DNA of 64,000 nucleotides from Hypomesus transpacificus (Eukaryota; Chordata; Actinopteri; Osmeriformes; Osmeridae). The translations under genes were made by a program, and so were the position numbers. Location: assembly GCF_021917145.1 (NCBI RefSeq), contig NC_061064.1, positions 6,278,091 through 6,342,090 on the forward strand. The letters are read 5' to 3'. Shown in pieces: positions 12,554-25,745 of this stretch. Below the pieces are notes generated by a model. The model had not been told where the DNA came from. It searched no databases and saw nothing but the letters and a program-made list of their open reading frames with translations. Position 1 is the first letter of the stretch. Every line of letters begins with the position of its first letter.

Positions 12554-12697
12554 GCGCATGCGCCGGAAGTTGCTGCCGCAGACAGCAGCAGTGATTCGGC
12601 AACGCAGGGCAACAACAGCAAAAAGAAATCTGTCTTTGCATTTAAGCCAAACCATGACGATGTTCTAAAGAATGCCTTTAACAGAGGTAAATGGAGA
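12554..12697 (+). promoter_or_regulatory. fam222b: Probable fam222b promoter and non-coding first exon
   Basis: A perfect NRF1 palindrome GCGCATGCGC (12554-12563) runs directly into an ETS site CCGGAAGT (12563-12570), a pairing typical of TATA-less housekeeping promoters. Downstream, an exon-like stretch ends at a donor, either AG|GTAAAT at 12687 or GA|GTAAGT at 12698. Splicing to the 27395 acceptor puts stop codons in frame before the FAM222B ATG, so this exon would be 5'UTR. It is the first plausible promoter on this strand after the divergent eral1, matching human ERAL1/FAM222B orientation. An ORF reading through it is probably coincidental. No transcript evidence is available. Confidence 0.45.
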
Positions 12698-15600
12698 GTA
12701 AGTATTTCTAACTCCTCCGAGATTTCAATACCTTTAGTAGGAAACCTTTAATCTGCAATAAATGTTGGCACAGGCAGAGACGGCAACAAAGGAGGCATCA
12801 TATACGTTAGCTAGCTAGCTGTAGCTGCCTCTCAATCTGTAGATCTCATCAGTCAGATCTGTTATTAGCTAGTCAGCTACTGTCCAGATAACAAACTTGC
12901 TATGTTTGACTGGATTGTAACCTGTAAAGGAAACATTGTTGCTCGAATGAGCAAGTTGATGTCAATGATGTGGTTTGGTATAGACTGTCAGTAAGCAAAT
13001 AGGTTATCAGTAATTGACAATCATGGTATATTGCAAGGCTGCTGTTGCGTGTACAGTGAGCCGTTGCTGGCTGCCTAGTGGTGTAACATTTCAGAATCTC
13101 AGTGCATATACATGAATGTAAATTGATGTAGCTAATGCCATCAATTAGGCTGGGGTGACCAAGGTTGGAGTGCATAAACAACCCCAACAAGATATCAATT
13201 CAGAGTTCTGTGGATAGAGTCTTAAAACTGAATCTAATGCATATCCTGTGGTATTGTAGCTTCGGTAGAGAATGACATTACTGACGTACGTCCACATTTT
13301 GACAGTATGACACTAGTGTGTTGTCAAAATTGAATTTGTTGTTCTGAAGCTGTGCCACGTGGGTGTTCTGCTTAAACCACTAACCAGTTGCCCATGTGCT
13401 AAAGAAAGGTGTGATGGGGACTGAATCATCTTGTCGTTTACCATACCCATGGATCTTCATCTCCAAGTTTAAAAACTTTGTCTTTATAGATTCTTGTCAG
13501 ATTTCTGATAGCTATTCTTGGAAATTAGTACAAACTATCTTGTATCTAAACATACCTGTTTTGTATTTGATTGAAACTTGTAAGATTTAAAATAACATAT
13601 TAAGTTAGTCCAGTATCTCGAATGTTACCCTTTACTAGGAGAACGCACTATAGATTGGTAAGACAAAGTCGACGTCATGCTCATCCAGCCATGACACTTC
13701 GAGCACGGAATCATTGGTTATTTTCTTACTTGAAAGCTAATAGACCTATTCGATTGGGAAAACATGCTGTCTGGCAGTCTTCTTGATTCGACCTAGATCC
13801 AATAGGGAAGAACCAAAATTTGACTTCCGGGTTGGTCTGAAGGAAAAAAAGCGTTCATTTTCATGGATATAGATAGAGTTGGTACTGTAGCTCAGACACA
13901 GAGGGAGATGTCTGTGCCACCTCAGGTCTGGGTCAGCTAGGCATTTGGGTTTCTTCCTGCTGCAATCCTGGGAATCTATAACATGTGCCTCCAGCAAATG
14001 GGATTTGTGATTGCTACAATTTTACGGAAAATCTATCCGAGCCTGCGGTTGTTCTAATCAAATGGTCAGTGTTAGCCTACTTATGATAACAGTATTATTA
14101 TTTTCCTGTGTCTGTTACTCTTGTCAATGTTTATTGTGCGCATGTATCGTCTTGTTCAACCCGACTTCATTTTTTTGGTATTGCTTTAACAGAGGTAGTG
14201 ATGCGATTTTTCGGAGCGAATCAATGCCCAAATATTAATCCCATATGATAACTGAACATTTACGGTAACTTGCCACTCTTGGTACTGTATAACTATATTA
14301 GGTCCTGGTTAAGTCTTGGGAGTGTTTATTATTTATTTTGCCGACCCGGAGAACAGTTATTTAATTTACAACTGGATATCTAATCTCTCTGCTGTCTGAT
14401 ATCTAGCCTACTGCTTACTCAGTTAAAAAAGAGAGCTTGACATTACTTCGCCCGAGAGTGCAGTTTTACATCGTTGCGCAGTTGCTTTCGTGCCCTACAT
14501 TTTCCAAAGGGTGGATAATTAAATTTCAGACCCTTGTTTCCCGAGAAACGCAGGCGGCTTGACTCAGTGCAATTATCGAATAGTCTAAGGATCATTTTGG
14601 TGTCTGGGTGCTACGTTTCCCATCACAATAAGAGCCATTACCTGATTAGTGATTATGAATGAATGCCAGGCAGTTCTCACTTGTTAATGTATAGTGAACT
14701 TCCACATATAAATGGAAATTATAATATAAGATATCAAAAATAGCTGAGCTCAGTCTGAACAGAAGGGGTTAGCATGGTCTTTGTAACATTACAAGAAGCT
14801 GATATTATCATCAGTTTCCATTAGCCTAACCTACATGACGAATACGTTTTTGTGTCCTATTTGGTCCTGCTTAAAGCAGTGTGACAATGCATTCATTATG
14901 GAGAGGGTGGATTATGCTCTCACTGAGAAGGCACTGTTCTCAAGTGTGCAAAGCACCACTGTGCATGGCAACCTAAATGCATGTGCTAATTAGCCCTCTG
15001 TTGCAAGCCATGCAGGCTAAGAACTGTTATTCTCTAATGCTCATGTTTAATTGACCTGCCACTGGAAAGTAAGACCTGCTGAGGGCAAATAGATTGGACA
15101 GTATGTTTGTCGTTAATGTTTTGGCAAGCCACTTTAGGCACAGCAAGATATTAAGGGGGTTCGTGCCTTTGTGGGCAGAATCCTTTTCACCCAAAAGGCA
15201 CGTTGTGGGCAGTGTCATGAAATCCTTAGGCCCAACCATATCATATTGTGAATACGGCCATACCAAAAATAGTTTACCCCAACAAGGCATAACGCCTACA
15301 CTGTTTTGAAAGTGCTTTTGGAAAATGTTAGGCCTAATTTGACAGACTGTCACGTTTAGATTGCCAGCCCAATGTCGGCTATCGCGGGACTTGATTGTAT
15401 GTTGCTGCGTATGTGGCTTGAGAATGAAGATGATTGCCTCTGCGGGGGTAAAATGAGTGCTGACATGGTAGACACATAGTTTGTTAAAAGACATGGTCTG
15501 TGAGGTCAGAGTATTGAGATTCAATACATTCCGAAGACAGCAGCAATAAAACGGCATTAGGCCGCATCAAAGCAGTGCCTTATTTCTTGGGGACTCCTGA

Positions 15601-17710
15601 GCGAGGCTATGAATAACAGATCACAAGGTACAAGGAAGGAACAGAGAGAACTGGAGTCGCTTTTTCTGATGTTTCAGCTGTTGTTGGGAATTGATTCACT
15701 GGAAGCTCATTAAAATACATTGATTAGTAGCAATTATGATCCAGTGTGTTTACTGTGAAGTAGTCTGGTGAACCCGCATTTTATTTCATGATGCGATCAT
15801 TTTCTCTGCACAAATGAGCCACTTTGCTGGCTCTGAGTTTTGTTTTGAAAGTTAAGTCAGTCATTTGATGTGGCGTTTTGAATTGGAAATGGGAAAACGA
15901 TTAAACTACCAACAACAAATCCTCTCATATCCTTGTTGAGGTTGGACAAGTTTCGTCTCCTACATTTGGGTTTTGTGACTCTCTGCACGTCATCCTGCTG
16001 GTTTGACATGACTAGCATGTTTTGAATATCGTCCATTTGCTAAATGAGCCCCCCCCCCCCCCCCTTCTGTTTTTACAGCAGGAGGTAACAAGCTTGCTAA
16101 ATCCACGAGGTTACAGTTTGTCTATCTTGCTTCACCTTTCAGACCTCCAGCCACAAGTGCAGCTGTCAAACCACTCTCCCACACAGCCAGCCAGCACACT
16201 ATGAGTGTCCAGACTCTTAAGAGACTGGCTGTCAGACCACAGAGCGACTCCCCAGTCGTGGGAAGCCGTGTTTTTCCAGGGTGCAGGTGTTTGGTGTCGT
16301 CTGTGACTGGGCTGTGTCGCGAGTCACATTGAAGGGGCTTAGCAACAGGGGTTGGGGCTAGAATGTGTATGGTATGTATTTTGTTTTTTTCTTCAACCCA
16401 CCTATATCAGGTGCGGGTGACATGTGTGGTTACTGGAAGGTTCTCTCGGGCTGGAGGGGTGACTGGCAAGGGCCATGGTTGTGTGGCGTAAGGCTACATA
16501 CAGTGTTTGGTTTGAGTTCACATGGCTGGTGTCAAGTTGTCCAACTGGGCAACTAGAGAAGCACCTGATTTGAATGATCTCACTTGGTTTGTGGGTCAAA
16601 AAACAACCGAAAAAACAACCTCAAAAAGGAATGAAACTCACATTTTTGCATGAGATTACATGTTACTCAGGAGGTCAAATCCGGTAAACTGCCGCCCCCT
16701 ATCCAGCTGGATAATCTGTCCCATTCCACACAGAACTGTTGGCATCCCGCTGGGAAGGCTTTTATATCGTTGTTTTGTCTTCAGTTGGAGAGCAATCATG
16801 GCTGGATCTACACCCACTTCAAGGCCTCCTACCTATTTGTTCAACAACAACAACAACAACAACAAAAGTAACCGCAGAGCGGTCTGGGCCCAGGACAAGA
16901 TGGCTGCCGGTGTGTGTCTGATGTGGGTTGCAGCATGCAGAGGCATTGGGGACATGGGGCTTGTTTATGCACCCTCTGCCTCACAGGAACCGTGGACGAG
17001 CGAGGCAGGCGGATACTCTTATCTGTTTATGACACCAGATAAGGCTGCCATGAATCTGATCACTGACCGGCCTATGACCCTCCCTCCCTCCCCCCCCCAC
17101 CCCCTCCCCTCACCAGGCCCTCGTAATGAGCGGTTGCCAGGCGAGTCGCATATCATTCGCTGTAATCCTGCAACATGCCATTAGCAGCTCTGCACTTGTG
17201 TATTTTTTTGGGGGGTGACATGGTTTTTTCCTACATCTGTGCCAAGTACAGAATCTGGCAACGGTGCCATCAAAGTGGTTCTGAGCCTGATCTGTACTTC
17301 CGGGTCAGGGAGGATGATAGGTACATGAAAGCTTGGAGATCACGTGTTGGGGGACAGAAGGAGAGCGAGCTGGCAGCGCTGCATTCCACGTCAGATCAAG
17401 GGGCTGAGAAGAGAGTTAGCGTCAGGAGAGGTAGAATGTTCCGGGCTATTTCTGCTCCCTTTTGAACTCGGTAAAAGGTGAGGCCTTTCTGTTTGAGAGT
17501 GACGCGCCCGTCTTGATGTGACGCGTACCTCGACGTGTCAGGGAGAGTCTCCGAGCGTGGTGTTCCGACAAGCCTGCGGACCTGGGGACACCAGCAGGTG
17601 ATTCTGTGGAGACCACGGAAATGTGACACCGACCCGAACGGCGGGTCGAAAGGTGATTCAGGTGACTTTCACCTGCTTGTGCTTTCTTGGTCACAAATCC
17701 CAATCCCTGG

Positions 17711-17886
17711 ACATTTAGTCATTTTTAACAGACACTCTTATCAGTACAGGGACAGTACAGGGACATTCCCCCCGAGGCAAGTAGGGTGAAGTGCCTTGCC
17801 CAAGGACACAACGTCATTTGGCACGGTGGGGAATCGATCCGGCAACCTTCTGATTACTAGCCCGACTCCCTCACCGCTCAGCCATT
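17711..17886 (-). mobile_element. tRNA-derived SINE, family A, minus orientation
   Basis: The reverse complement shows a tRNA-like head (TGAGCGGT... box A, GGATCGATTCC box B area), the body shared with the copies at 22533 and 53941 (ACGTTGTGTCCTTGGGCAAGGCACTTCACCC is broken here only by point changes) and a tail ending in ACTAAATGT. An internal 11-bp duplication (AGTACAGGGAC) is specific to this copy. Confidence 0.8.
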
Positions 17887-20402
17887 GGTATGGTATGCCA
17901 TATCTCAGTTGGGCCACCCTTTTCCACTGGTCAACATTTTATGGGCAGGGCTTCATGGCTTCCTCCAATGACCAGACTTAGCCCAACTTTAGCGACTGGA
18001 ATTCTGTTGTGGATTTTTTTTTGAGGCTGTTGTTTTTGTGTCTTGAACTTTTCCGCGAGATAAGGGGCCGCGGAAAGTCTTTCACCGGGAGAGGGGAAAA
18101 AAATAAGCGTGGCTGTTTCTTTGCCCTTTGTAATCTTAGCCCTGGACATAATAAAAGTATGAAAGAGCTTAGTGTATCATGCTGTCGTGTTCTCTCAAGT
18201 GATAAAGCGGTTATCTGAGCCGACAGGGAGCTAGTGTTTTCCACGGGCCTGATTGAGCAGTCAGAGGTTCAGCCGCATGCCCAGAGTGGTGAGTGGCTGG
18301 GCTGGGGGAGGAAGCGGGGAGCCAGGTTGGAAAAGGCTCGGCCCACAGAGGTGAGCTGTGGTGAGCGCTGTGGCACTTTGCTGCGACCCATTTCGTGGAT
18401 CCTAGGCGGCGACTCTTAAGAAGGCCTCGGTATGTTTTTCTTGAATGCGCGACGCCTGTGGGTCCGGGCCGAATGGAGGTCTTTGTGCACCCTAACCCCT
18501 TGGTCCTGTTAGGGCCCCATTGTTGGCGATACTGAATGGTATCTCCGGGCCTTAAGAAGTAGCCAGATGACACTCTTCCTGTTGTGAAAATGAGCTGAAA
18601 GGACAGGGTAAACTGTGACCTTTTTTAGAGGCTAATATATAGCATGTCATTTAATGGCTGTTTGACTCCGGCTGGAGGAGAGAAAAAAAACCGTGGCTGT
18701 TTCTTTGCTGATAACGTCAAGGAAGTTTCCGGCATCCAAGCACACATGGAAATGAAGCCATTAGACTTAACGGCGAGGGTCAGAGCTGTCACTAGGCATT
18801 CGACCACCCCTTCTAAAGATGCACTCCGCACACACAGAGCTTGTATTGGTGTTCCAGATAGGCTTCGAGACGCCCCATACAGAGACCGAACTCTCCCTTA
18901 GAGTCGGTCCTAGCCGCTCTGCGAAATGGAGGCACTGAGGTTGAGCTGCTCCGGGAGAAGCAGTCAACAAGGGGGGGGCCTGGGCTCAGCCCGGCGTATG
19001 TTGTTTATGTCTCCTCTCTACCATGTAGCTTGTTGCTCTTCAGCCGGGCTGCATTTCCTGGAACGTGTCCGCCTGTCTGTGGGGAGATGTCGGTTGTAAA
19101 CACGGGTTCAGAGTTCACCGCTGTGGACGTTGTCAGCTCGCCGTATCACGTGAAGGAGGAAAAAAATCGCCCCGGCGTCTGAGGAGTTTGGAAGCGGGCT
19201 CGGTCTATGTAGGATTAGTTTGTGTTCAAGCTGAATGGTCTCAGCTAAACTAATACCGTCCCCCGCCCATGAGAACACATTGAGCCAGTCTGTCAGCGCA
19301 GCATGCTTTTGGGTGACGCGTTTATTTTTTCGCCCGACCCGGGCCTCGTCGAGTGGAGAGAGCTGTCCTTTTGTGCGTGATCTTTGACGGACGGGCTCAC
19401 ATCCTTTTTAATAGTGCTTTTGCTTCCTGTGTTAGTGTTGGGCCACCTGTACGGGGTTAAGGCGGGGTCAGGGCTCTTGCGGAGGGGGGGGGGGGGGTCT
19501 CTTGTCAGTGACCCCCTTTGTGTCAGGGACTGGAAGCCCCTCAGGTGAAGAGAGACATGCTGCACTCCGCGGGCAAGAGAAGCCGCCGGGGTTTTTTAGT
19601 TTTGAGCCCCCTTTTTTTTTGTCGAACATCTCTCAGCAGTCGGTGATTGGCGTATCTTTTGCCATTCCCCCCCCCCCCCCCCGCTTTGTCTGAGCGTATC
19701 GAGCGCCGGAGCAAATGATGAAATTGTCCATTACGTCCGCCTACCCAGTGTGTGAGCGCGTGCGTGTGCATCTGTCACACACACACACAGAGAGAGAATA
19801 GTTTGCCCGTAGCCTACATGTACTCGCATAAAGGGAGGCCGTTAACAAAGGAAGCATTGAATTACGGGGGGGGTGGGGGGGGGGGTTGGTGTTGGTGGGA
19901 AATGTCAACTTCTATCGGGCTAGTGCACAACCTTTTTGTATTACTCACTTTGGAAAATGGCCCCGGTACAGAACCAAAGCACTCCGGCATCCACACGGCA
20001 GGATGTGATGCGATGGATGGGGGGGGGGGGGAGGCGGGAGGGGCCCTCGGAATTCAAAGGCCACGTTGGAAAGTGCTTATGTAGCCCGAGCTCCCGTGTG
20101 CCGCCTCTCAGTCACAGGGAGTCATTAGTCTTCCCTCGTCTTGAGATCCCAGGGTCTGGTTGCACGGCCGGCCGGCGGGCCCTACGTGTCGGCTCTCTCT
20201 AATGAATAGGAAGGCAGGGAGACATTTTCGTTTTGATCTCGTGATAGTCCTGGAAGTCTTGCGCCGGGGTAAAAAAAAAAAAAACGGTGCTTGAAGTTGA
20301 TGGATCGCTTTGGGGTCCGAATGCCACGTCTTGGTTTGAATGCTTTTGTCTGAGGACGGACGGGGCCCTTTGTGGTGAGTGGAGATGCCCTCTCATGTCC
20401 TG

Positions 20403-20403
<1 letters not shown>

Positions 20404-20464
<61 letters not shown>

Positions 20465-20560
20465 TGTCTCTCTCTCCTTCTCTCTCTCTCTCTCTCCCTC
20501 TCCCTCTCCCTCTGTCTCCCTCTGTCTCTTTCTCTCTCTCTCTCCCTCTGTCTCCCTCTG

Positions 20561-20628
<68 letters not shown>

Positions 20629-20670
20629 CCTCTCTCTCCCTATGTCTCTCTCTCTTTCTCTCTCTCACTC
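20404..20670. repeat. Long CT microsatellite
   Basis: About 265 bp of CT dinucleotides with scattered CCTCTG interruptions. Long polar reading frames on both strands here (Ser-Leu or Arg-Glu repeats) are artefacts of the repeat. As a homopurine-homopyrimidine tract it could form triplex DNA. Confidence 0.95.
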
Positions 20671-21065
20671 TGGTGTCAGTGCGTTTCTGTGTGCCGGAAG
20701 AAGCGGGCCTGACAGGCCCGGTCGTACTGGGAGACTGTCGGGCCCAGAACGCCCCTGACAGACACCATCATTAAGCTTTGATCAAGTGCTGAGCTCTGGA
20801 GGAGGGGGGGAGGGGGGGGAGGGGGGGAGGGAAGGGGGAAGAAGAAGAGAGAAAAAAAAGAGGGTAATATTCCTGATCTAATTACCGCGAGGCAGTCGAG
20901 GCGCTGTAATGTGTGATTTAACCTCTTGTCAGGGGCTATAAAAGGAAGCTGGGTTAATCTTTTTGGCAACCTCCCTACCACCCCCCCCCTCTCTCCTCCT
21001 ACTCAGGGAAGAGTGTCTTAAAATCCATGCCCTGTGAAGCAGACAAGCACCAACATACCTCTGTG

Positions 21066-21101
21066 GTCGGCTGTGCCTCGCGCACCCGAGGCACAGCCGA
21101 C
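21066..21101. repeat. Perfect inverted repeat: 15-bp stem, 6-nt loop
   Basis: The left arm at 21066-21080 is exactly complementary to the right arm at 21087-21101, with loop CGCACC. The stem is 11/15 G+C, so it would be very stable as RNA or as a cruciform. It lies in the fam222b intron, 590 bp left of the assembly gap. At 15 bp the stem is shorter than a typical microRNA precursor. Confidence 0.9.
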
Positions 21102-21601
21102 TTTCTATTGAAACGCTCCGGAGGCAGGAATTCTCTGACCTTTGATAGCTGGCAACAGCTGCTTTGTAAGAACTGAACTTTGTGTATTTTAGAAATTCGC
21201 AGCGAAAACCTTGCCACCCCTGAATGAGTCGTTGTCTGCTGTCTCACGTGTGTGCGTGCGTGCGTGCGTGCGCACACGCATTCAAACGGTGTGTGTGAGC
21301 GAGTTCGTTGAGCTAATATATGCGGGATTAGAGGTTCGGGTTAATCAGTTGAAGTGTGGTTTGAATTCAGTGGGTTTAAAGGGATTAGTCTTGCCTGTGT
21401 GAAGCAGGGCCTTGGCCTGAACTCCTTCACCTCGGCCTGGTCCGGGCCCTCAGGGCCAGAGGGGCCCACACGGCCGCCCCGGTTCTCAAGAGAAGCACTC
21501 CCACCTTGAGGAACACGGCCCTCTGAATGCCAGCCCCTCGATTCCTATCTCGCTTTTGTGAGGTTCGACTCAATTAGATTGACGGATTAGCAAATTAATT
21601 G

Positions 21602-21622
21602 CCCCCCCCCCCCCCCCCCCCC
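21602..21622. repeat. 21-nt poly-C run next to the assembly gap
   Basis: A pure C run 52 bp before the run of Ns, a likely reason the assembly breaks here. Confidence 0.85.
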
Positions 21623-21673
21623 TTCTGAAAAGGCCTCCTCTGCCCCCTGAATGAGATCTCATTCATCATCTTG

Positions 21674-21773
21674 NNNNNNNNNNNNNNNNNNNNNNNNNNN
21701 NNNNNNNNNNNNNNNNNNNNNNNNNNNNNNNNNNNNNNNNNNNNNNNNNNNNNNNNNNNNNNNNNNNNNNNNN
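21674..21773. other. Assembly gap (100 N)
   Basis: Exactly 100 N, the usual placeholder for a gap of unknown size. Any exon hidden here would be missed. Confidence 0.98.
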
Positions 21774-22532
21774 TAGAATGGCGTGTTTAAAAGCCCCAGC
21801 TTTTGGGGGGAGTGCTCAGACTGGGGGCGGGGGTGCTGTTTTACAAGGCGCAAGGCGGATGTGAGATTTTCCTCAGGTTCTGGACTGCCACACACCAAGG
21901 GTCCACACTATGGGTTTGTCCTCACTGAGGCATGTCCGGCCTCGACAGAAAGATGCGCCCCGGCAGATATGTGGCATAAACCGAGAAATAACTCGGCCGG
22001 CACCCTTGGCGTCGGACACCCCTCGGTGTTGGCCAGCCAGCCACGGCGCAACCCATTTTTTTTCAACTTCATTTCGTATTTTTTACGAGGAGTAAACACG
22101 TCTGTCAAACGACACAAGCTTGGCCCTCGGAATTGGTATTCCTGTCAGTGCGTGTTCAACCCTGTGCTCTCTCTCTCACGCTCTCTCTCTCTCTCTCTCA
22201 CGCTCTCTCTCTCTCTCACGCTCTCTCTCTCTCTCTCTCTTCCTGCCGAGCTGTAGTGCGTGCGCCCTGGACATCAAACCCTCCGTCCTCCGTGGGCATT
22301 CGTTAGTGAGAGTGCCCCCCCCCCCCAGGGGTGGAACTGAGGCCGGGGCCAGGACCCTCCCGCGCTGATTGCTGTGGTCAGCCGTGTGTGTGTGGGATGA
22401 AGCCCAGCAAGGTCTAATATCCGACCTGGTCCTTATCTCCTCAATGTAATTCCCTAGCCAGAGTGAGAAGCAATGGCCAGATATCTTAGCCCTCCAGATC
22501 GCCTAGCCCCCAGGTTTCCAGATCTCCTAGGC

Positions 22533-22730
22533 TAGATGGGTCGGTTAGGGAATCGAGCTATTAATCAGAAGGTTGCTGGTTCGATTCCCGGCCATGCAAA
22601 TGACGTTGTGTCCTTGGCCAAGACACTTCACCCTGCTTGCCTCGGGGGGGGGGGGGGGAGAGAATGTCCCTGTACTTCCTGAAAGTCGCTCTGGAGAAGA
22701 GCGTCTGTTAAGTGACTAAATGCAAATGTG
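22533..22730 (+). mobile_element. tRNA-derived SINE, family A, plus orientation
   Basis: The head carries a box A-like GGTCGGTTAGGGAATCG and a box B-like GGTTCGATTCC. The body and tail are shared with the copy at 53941, ending GTCGCTCTGGAGAAGAGCGTC and then ACTAAATGCAAATG. An imperfect 29-bp direct repeat flanks it (about 22473-22502 and 22729-22757), but the left copy is about 30 bp away, so it is not a simple target-site duplication. Confidence 0.85.
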
Positions 22731-24956
22731 GCCAGATACTTCTAGCCTCCAGATCGCAGCAGATTCCAGAGGCAGCAGGAATGAAGGCCGACGCCCTGAT
22801 AGGGCGCCTCACATGTTTTCGCTCCTCTCCCGTGTCGTGGCGTCCGACCCGCCATAAGAGCCGCTCTCGTCACCAAACGGCATCTGAGGCGATCTCGCCG
22901 TTCGTCTCCAGGGCTATTTCAAGACGTCTCTGCTTCACCTCGCGACACATCGCAGCCCACCTCACCTTTTAATGAGACCAAATCGCAATGTCTTTCTTTG
23001 TGTTTCTGTTGTTTTGTTTTTTTTTATTTGCTTTTTTCTTCTGTTGTTTCGCACCCTGAACCGAGTGTTTTGTTTCCTGTGGGGTGTCGTCGGCTCAACG
23101 CCACCAAAGCAATTTCCCTTTCTGACAGTTTAATTGCTGACACTTTTTAGAAACGGTGTTTGCGCCGAGGTTCTGCCTCCCTGTTTCTTCCCCTCTGTTT
23201 CGTTCCTGTCTTGTTGTCTCTGCCTGTAATCCCTCTTTCTGTAACTTTATCACACACACCACACACACACTCTCTTTGGCGTCTCTCTGCTGGAAAAAGA
23301 GAAACAAATACCAGGAATGCTAAACACCTCCGAATCTGAAGTCTCTCGTGAGAGAGAAGAGGAGCTGTGATTCATTGATAGCAGTCTGCCAGCCAGCCAG
23401 TCAGGCTACATGCCTGTGGGCCTTCTGCTAGCAACAGCCCTGTTTCGGCAAATCCTTTTCGGCCTGTGCTGTTTGTACAGCCTGCCATTGCTGACGGGCA
23501 AATGAAGGCTACACTGATGTGAACAGCCATGGCTGAGTATGTCCACACACACGTGAGAGAGAGAGCCGGGGCCATTCTCATTTGGAGAATGCTACGCCTC
23601 CGAATTCAAGGGGCCAAAGCGCCATTCTTTCCCTTTTCTTGCCTCCCATTCAGAAGGCCGCGCTGGCAAAAAAAAGAAGTAATTTCATTCTGCGTCCCTG
23701 AGAGAATCCACACACTGGGTTACATTGAATTTCTCCGGCGAGATTTTTCCTCGGCTCTATTACGGACTCATATCCTAGGAGTAAACACGCAATTAAATAA
23801 CAGCAGCAGCTCCTGCTTGCTCTCTCCTCTGCCTGAACCATTAGCACAAACAATGTAGGCCGCCCGATTGGAGGCACGGCTCTCTTAATTGCTTTTGCCG
23901 ATAATTGGGGACGGTCTGCTAAGGACCGGCCTCGCTGTTAGTGCCCACAACGAGCAACCAAAACAAGGTTCCTCTGCCATTTCGCACCTTTTTGGTTGTT
24001 GTTGCTCTATACATGAAAGCCTCTTTTTTTGGTGTGTGTGGGCTAATTATCTTATTGTGGTTGAACGTTTCCAAACTTTTCCTGTACATGAGTGTCCTGT
24101 TTTCGCCGAGCCTGAAGCGAGTAGAATTTTTTTTTTTCTTCTTCTAAAATTAGCCCCATACATCTCTTCCCCCCCCCCGCCCACTTCCTGGGTTTTCTAA
24201 CCCAATGCAGATTGCTCTGGTCAATATTATGCATCAGGAGCAATCAGCACATGATTATAGCTGGCTGGTGTAATTTTCTTAATAGCCCTTTCTTTTTTTC
24301 GCTCCCTCTTCCGCTCCCCCCTTTCTCTCCCTCGCTCCCCCTCCTCCTCCTCCTCCAGATGACGCTTCTTCTCTCCCTCCGTCCCCAGAGAAACGGGGGG
24401 GGGGGGGGGGAAGGGAAAGAAATATAGGTCAGCTTTTAAGGGAGCAATTTGACACATGACACAAGCCAGGCGCATCCGTCTCCCAAGTCGCGGCATTGTC
24501 TGCACCCCGTCCTCCATCCGTCTAAAAACAGACTCTTCCCCGCTGATTCGCTGGATTCGAGAGGAGAGATTGGAGAAATACCGAGTCATGGTTTGCCAGC
24601 CGTTGCTGCCCAGTCCAGCTGACCAGGGCTGAGGCGCCAAAAGATCCACCAGTGGGTGTCGACATTCACGGAGGACAACCCACCGTCCAGCTCTCCTCCC
24701 CGGACCAAGCCAGCCAGCGGATCCGGCTTGAGAGACAAGTCTGTCTGGGTCAGGCAGCCAGCCAGTCAGAGCAGTGGAATCCTCCGGGGGGTGGCCATCA
24801 GGGGGCAATTAGGACCCTGTAGGAGTGGAGGGGCCATCCCAGCAGTGCCTGCTAGCGCTGGGGAGAGAGAGAGAGAGGCTCTGACCTTCTGGAGCTCCAT
24901 CACTGGCTGCACAAGAGACACGCTGTCTGTCAGGAGCCCGTCAGTCTGACGTGAGT

Positions 24957-24963
24957 GTGTGAG

Positions 24964-25011
<48 letters not shown>

Positions 25012-25027
25012 TGTGTGTGTGTGTGTG
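24957..25027. repeat. GT/GA compound microsatellite
   Basis: Alternating GT and GA dinucleotide blocks in the fam222b intron. Confidence 0.9.
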
Positions 25028-25700
25028 AACCTCTGTGCATTTGTTGAAAGAGCCTGGTGTTATATTTGAAGTTGCGAGGGGTGGCGGAGGGCGGGGGATT
25101 CGGGGACGGGGTGGAGGGGGGGGGGGGGGGGGAGTGTGTGTAGGGGGGGGTGTGGTGCTGTTGGCAGCACCGCAGATGTCAGGCCTGTCTGCCTGCCTCC
25201 CATCGTCTCCTCTCGCTGCACGCTGGAAAGCAGAGTGTCAGCTGGGGCATTAACATGGCCTGACCTTTGCCGGAGCTTTCCGCAGTTTTCTGACATTCAG
25301 TGGCTCGGTGGGGGCAGGAAGGGGGCTGTGTAGAGAATGTGTGTGTGTGTGTGTTGTGTACAGTAGTGTGCCGGTGTAGTTCATTTGTAGGGAATCGATT
25401 TCGCCGATCGTTCGTTTATGCCTCTCGGAACACGTCTGCACGGGCACTTACCGTGTCGGAGTTTGGAAACATCCTCGCTATCCTTGACCAAAGTGCCGGC
25501 GCTCGGATAAAAGATAGAAAGCGCCGGAGTTCTTGCAGGGGAACGTCGTCAATGCTCTACCTCGTTGAAACCCTTCCAGGGTCGGGTGGGAAGAAGAACA
25601 TATCAGGCCAATTAAAGTGAACGCATGGTGACACGCTGAATTGAGGGCAGGGAGGGCTGCCATATGGCAGTCCAGGCTGTAAACCAGCAAGCAAGGAGGA

Positions 25701-25703
<3 letters not shown>

Positions 25704-25743
<40 letters not shown>
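25704..25743. repeat. GA microsatellite
   Basis: About 19 GA units, followed by a degenerate GA-rich stretch to about 25800. Confidence 0.9.

Positions 25744-25745
<2 letters not shown>

Noticed and set aside
12503-12751. 82-residue frame over the NRF1/ETS promoter
   Set aside because: It starts upstream of the likely transcription start, matches no family I know, and meets stops when spliced to the next fam222b exon.
20372-20774. Ser-Leu repeat frames on plus and Arg-Glu repeat frame on minus
   Set aside because: Artefacts of the CT microsatellite.
22533-22620. Possible tRNA gene (A and B boxes)
   Set aside because: The tRNA-like part is continuous with a SINE body and tail repeated elsewhere in the window, and no intact cloverleaf was evident.
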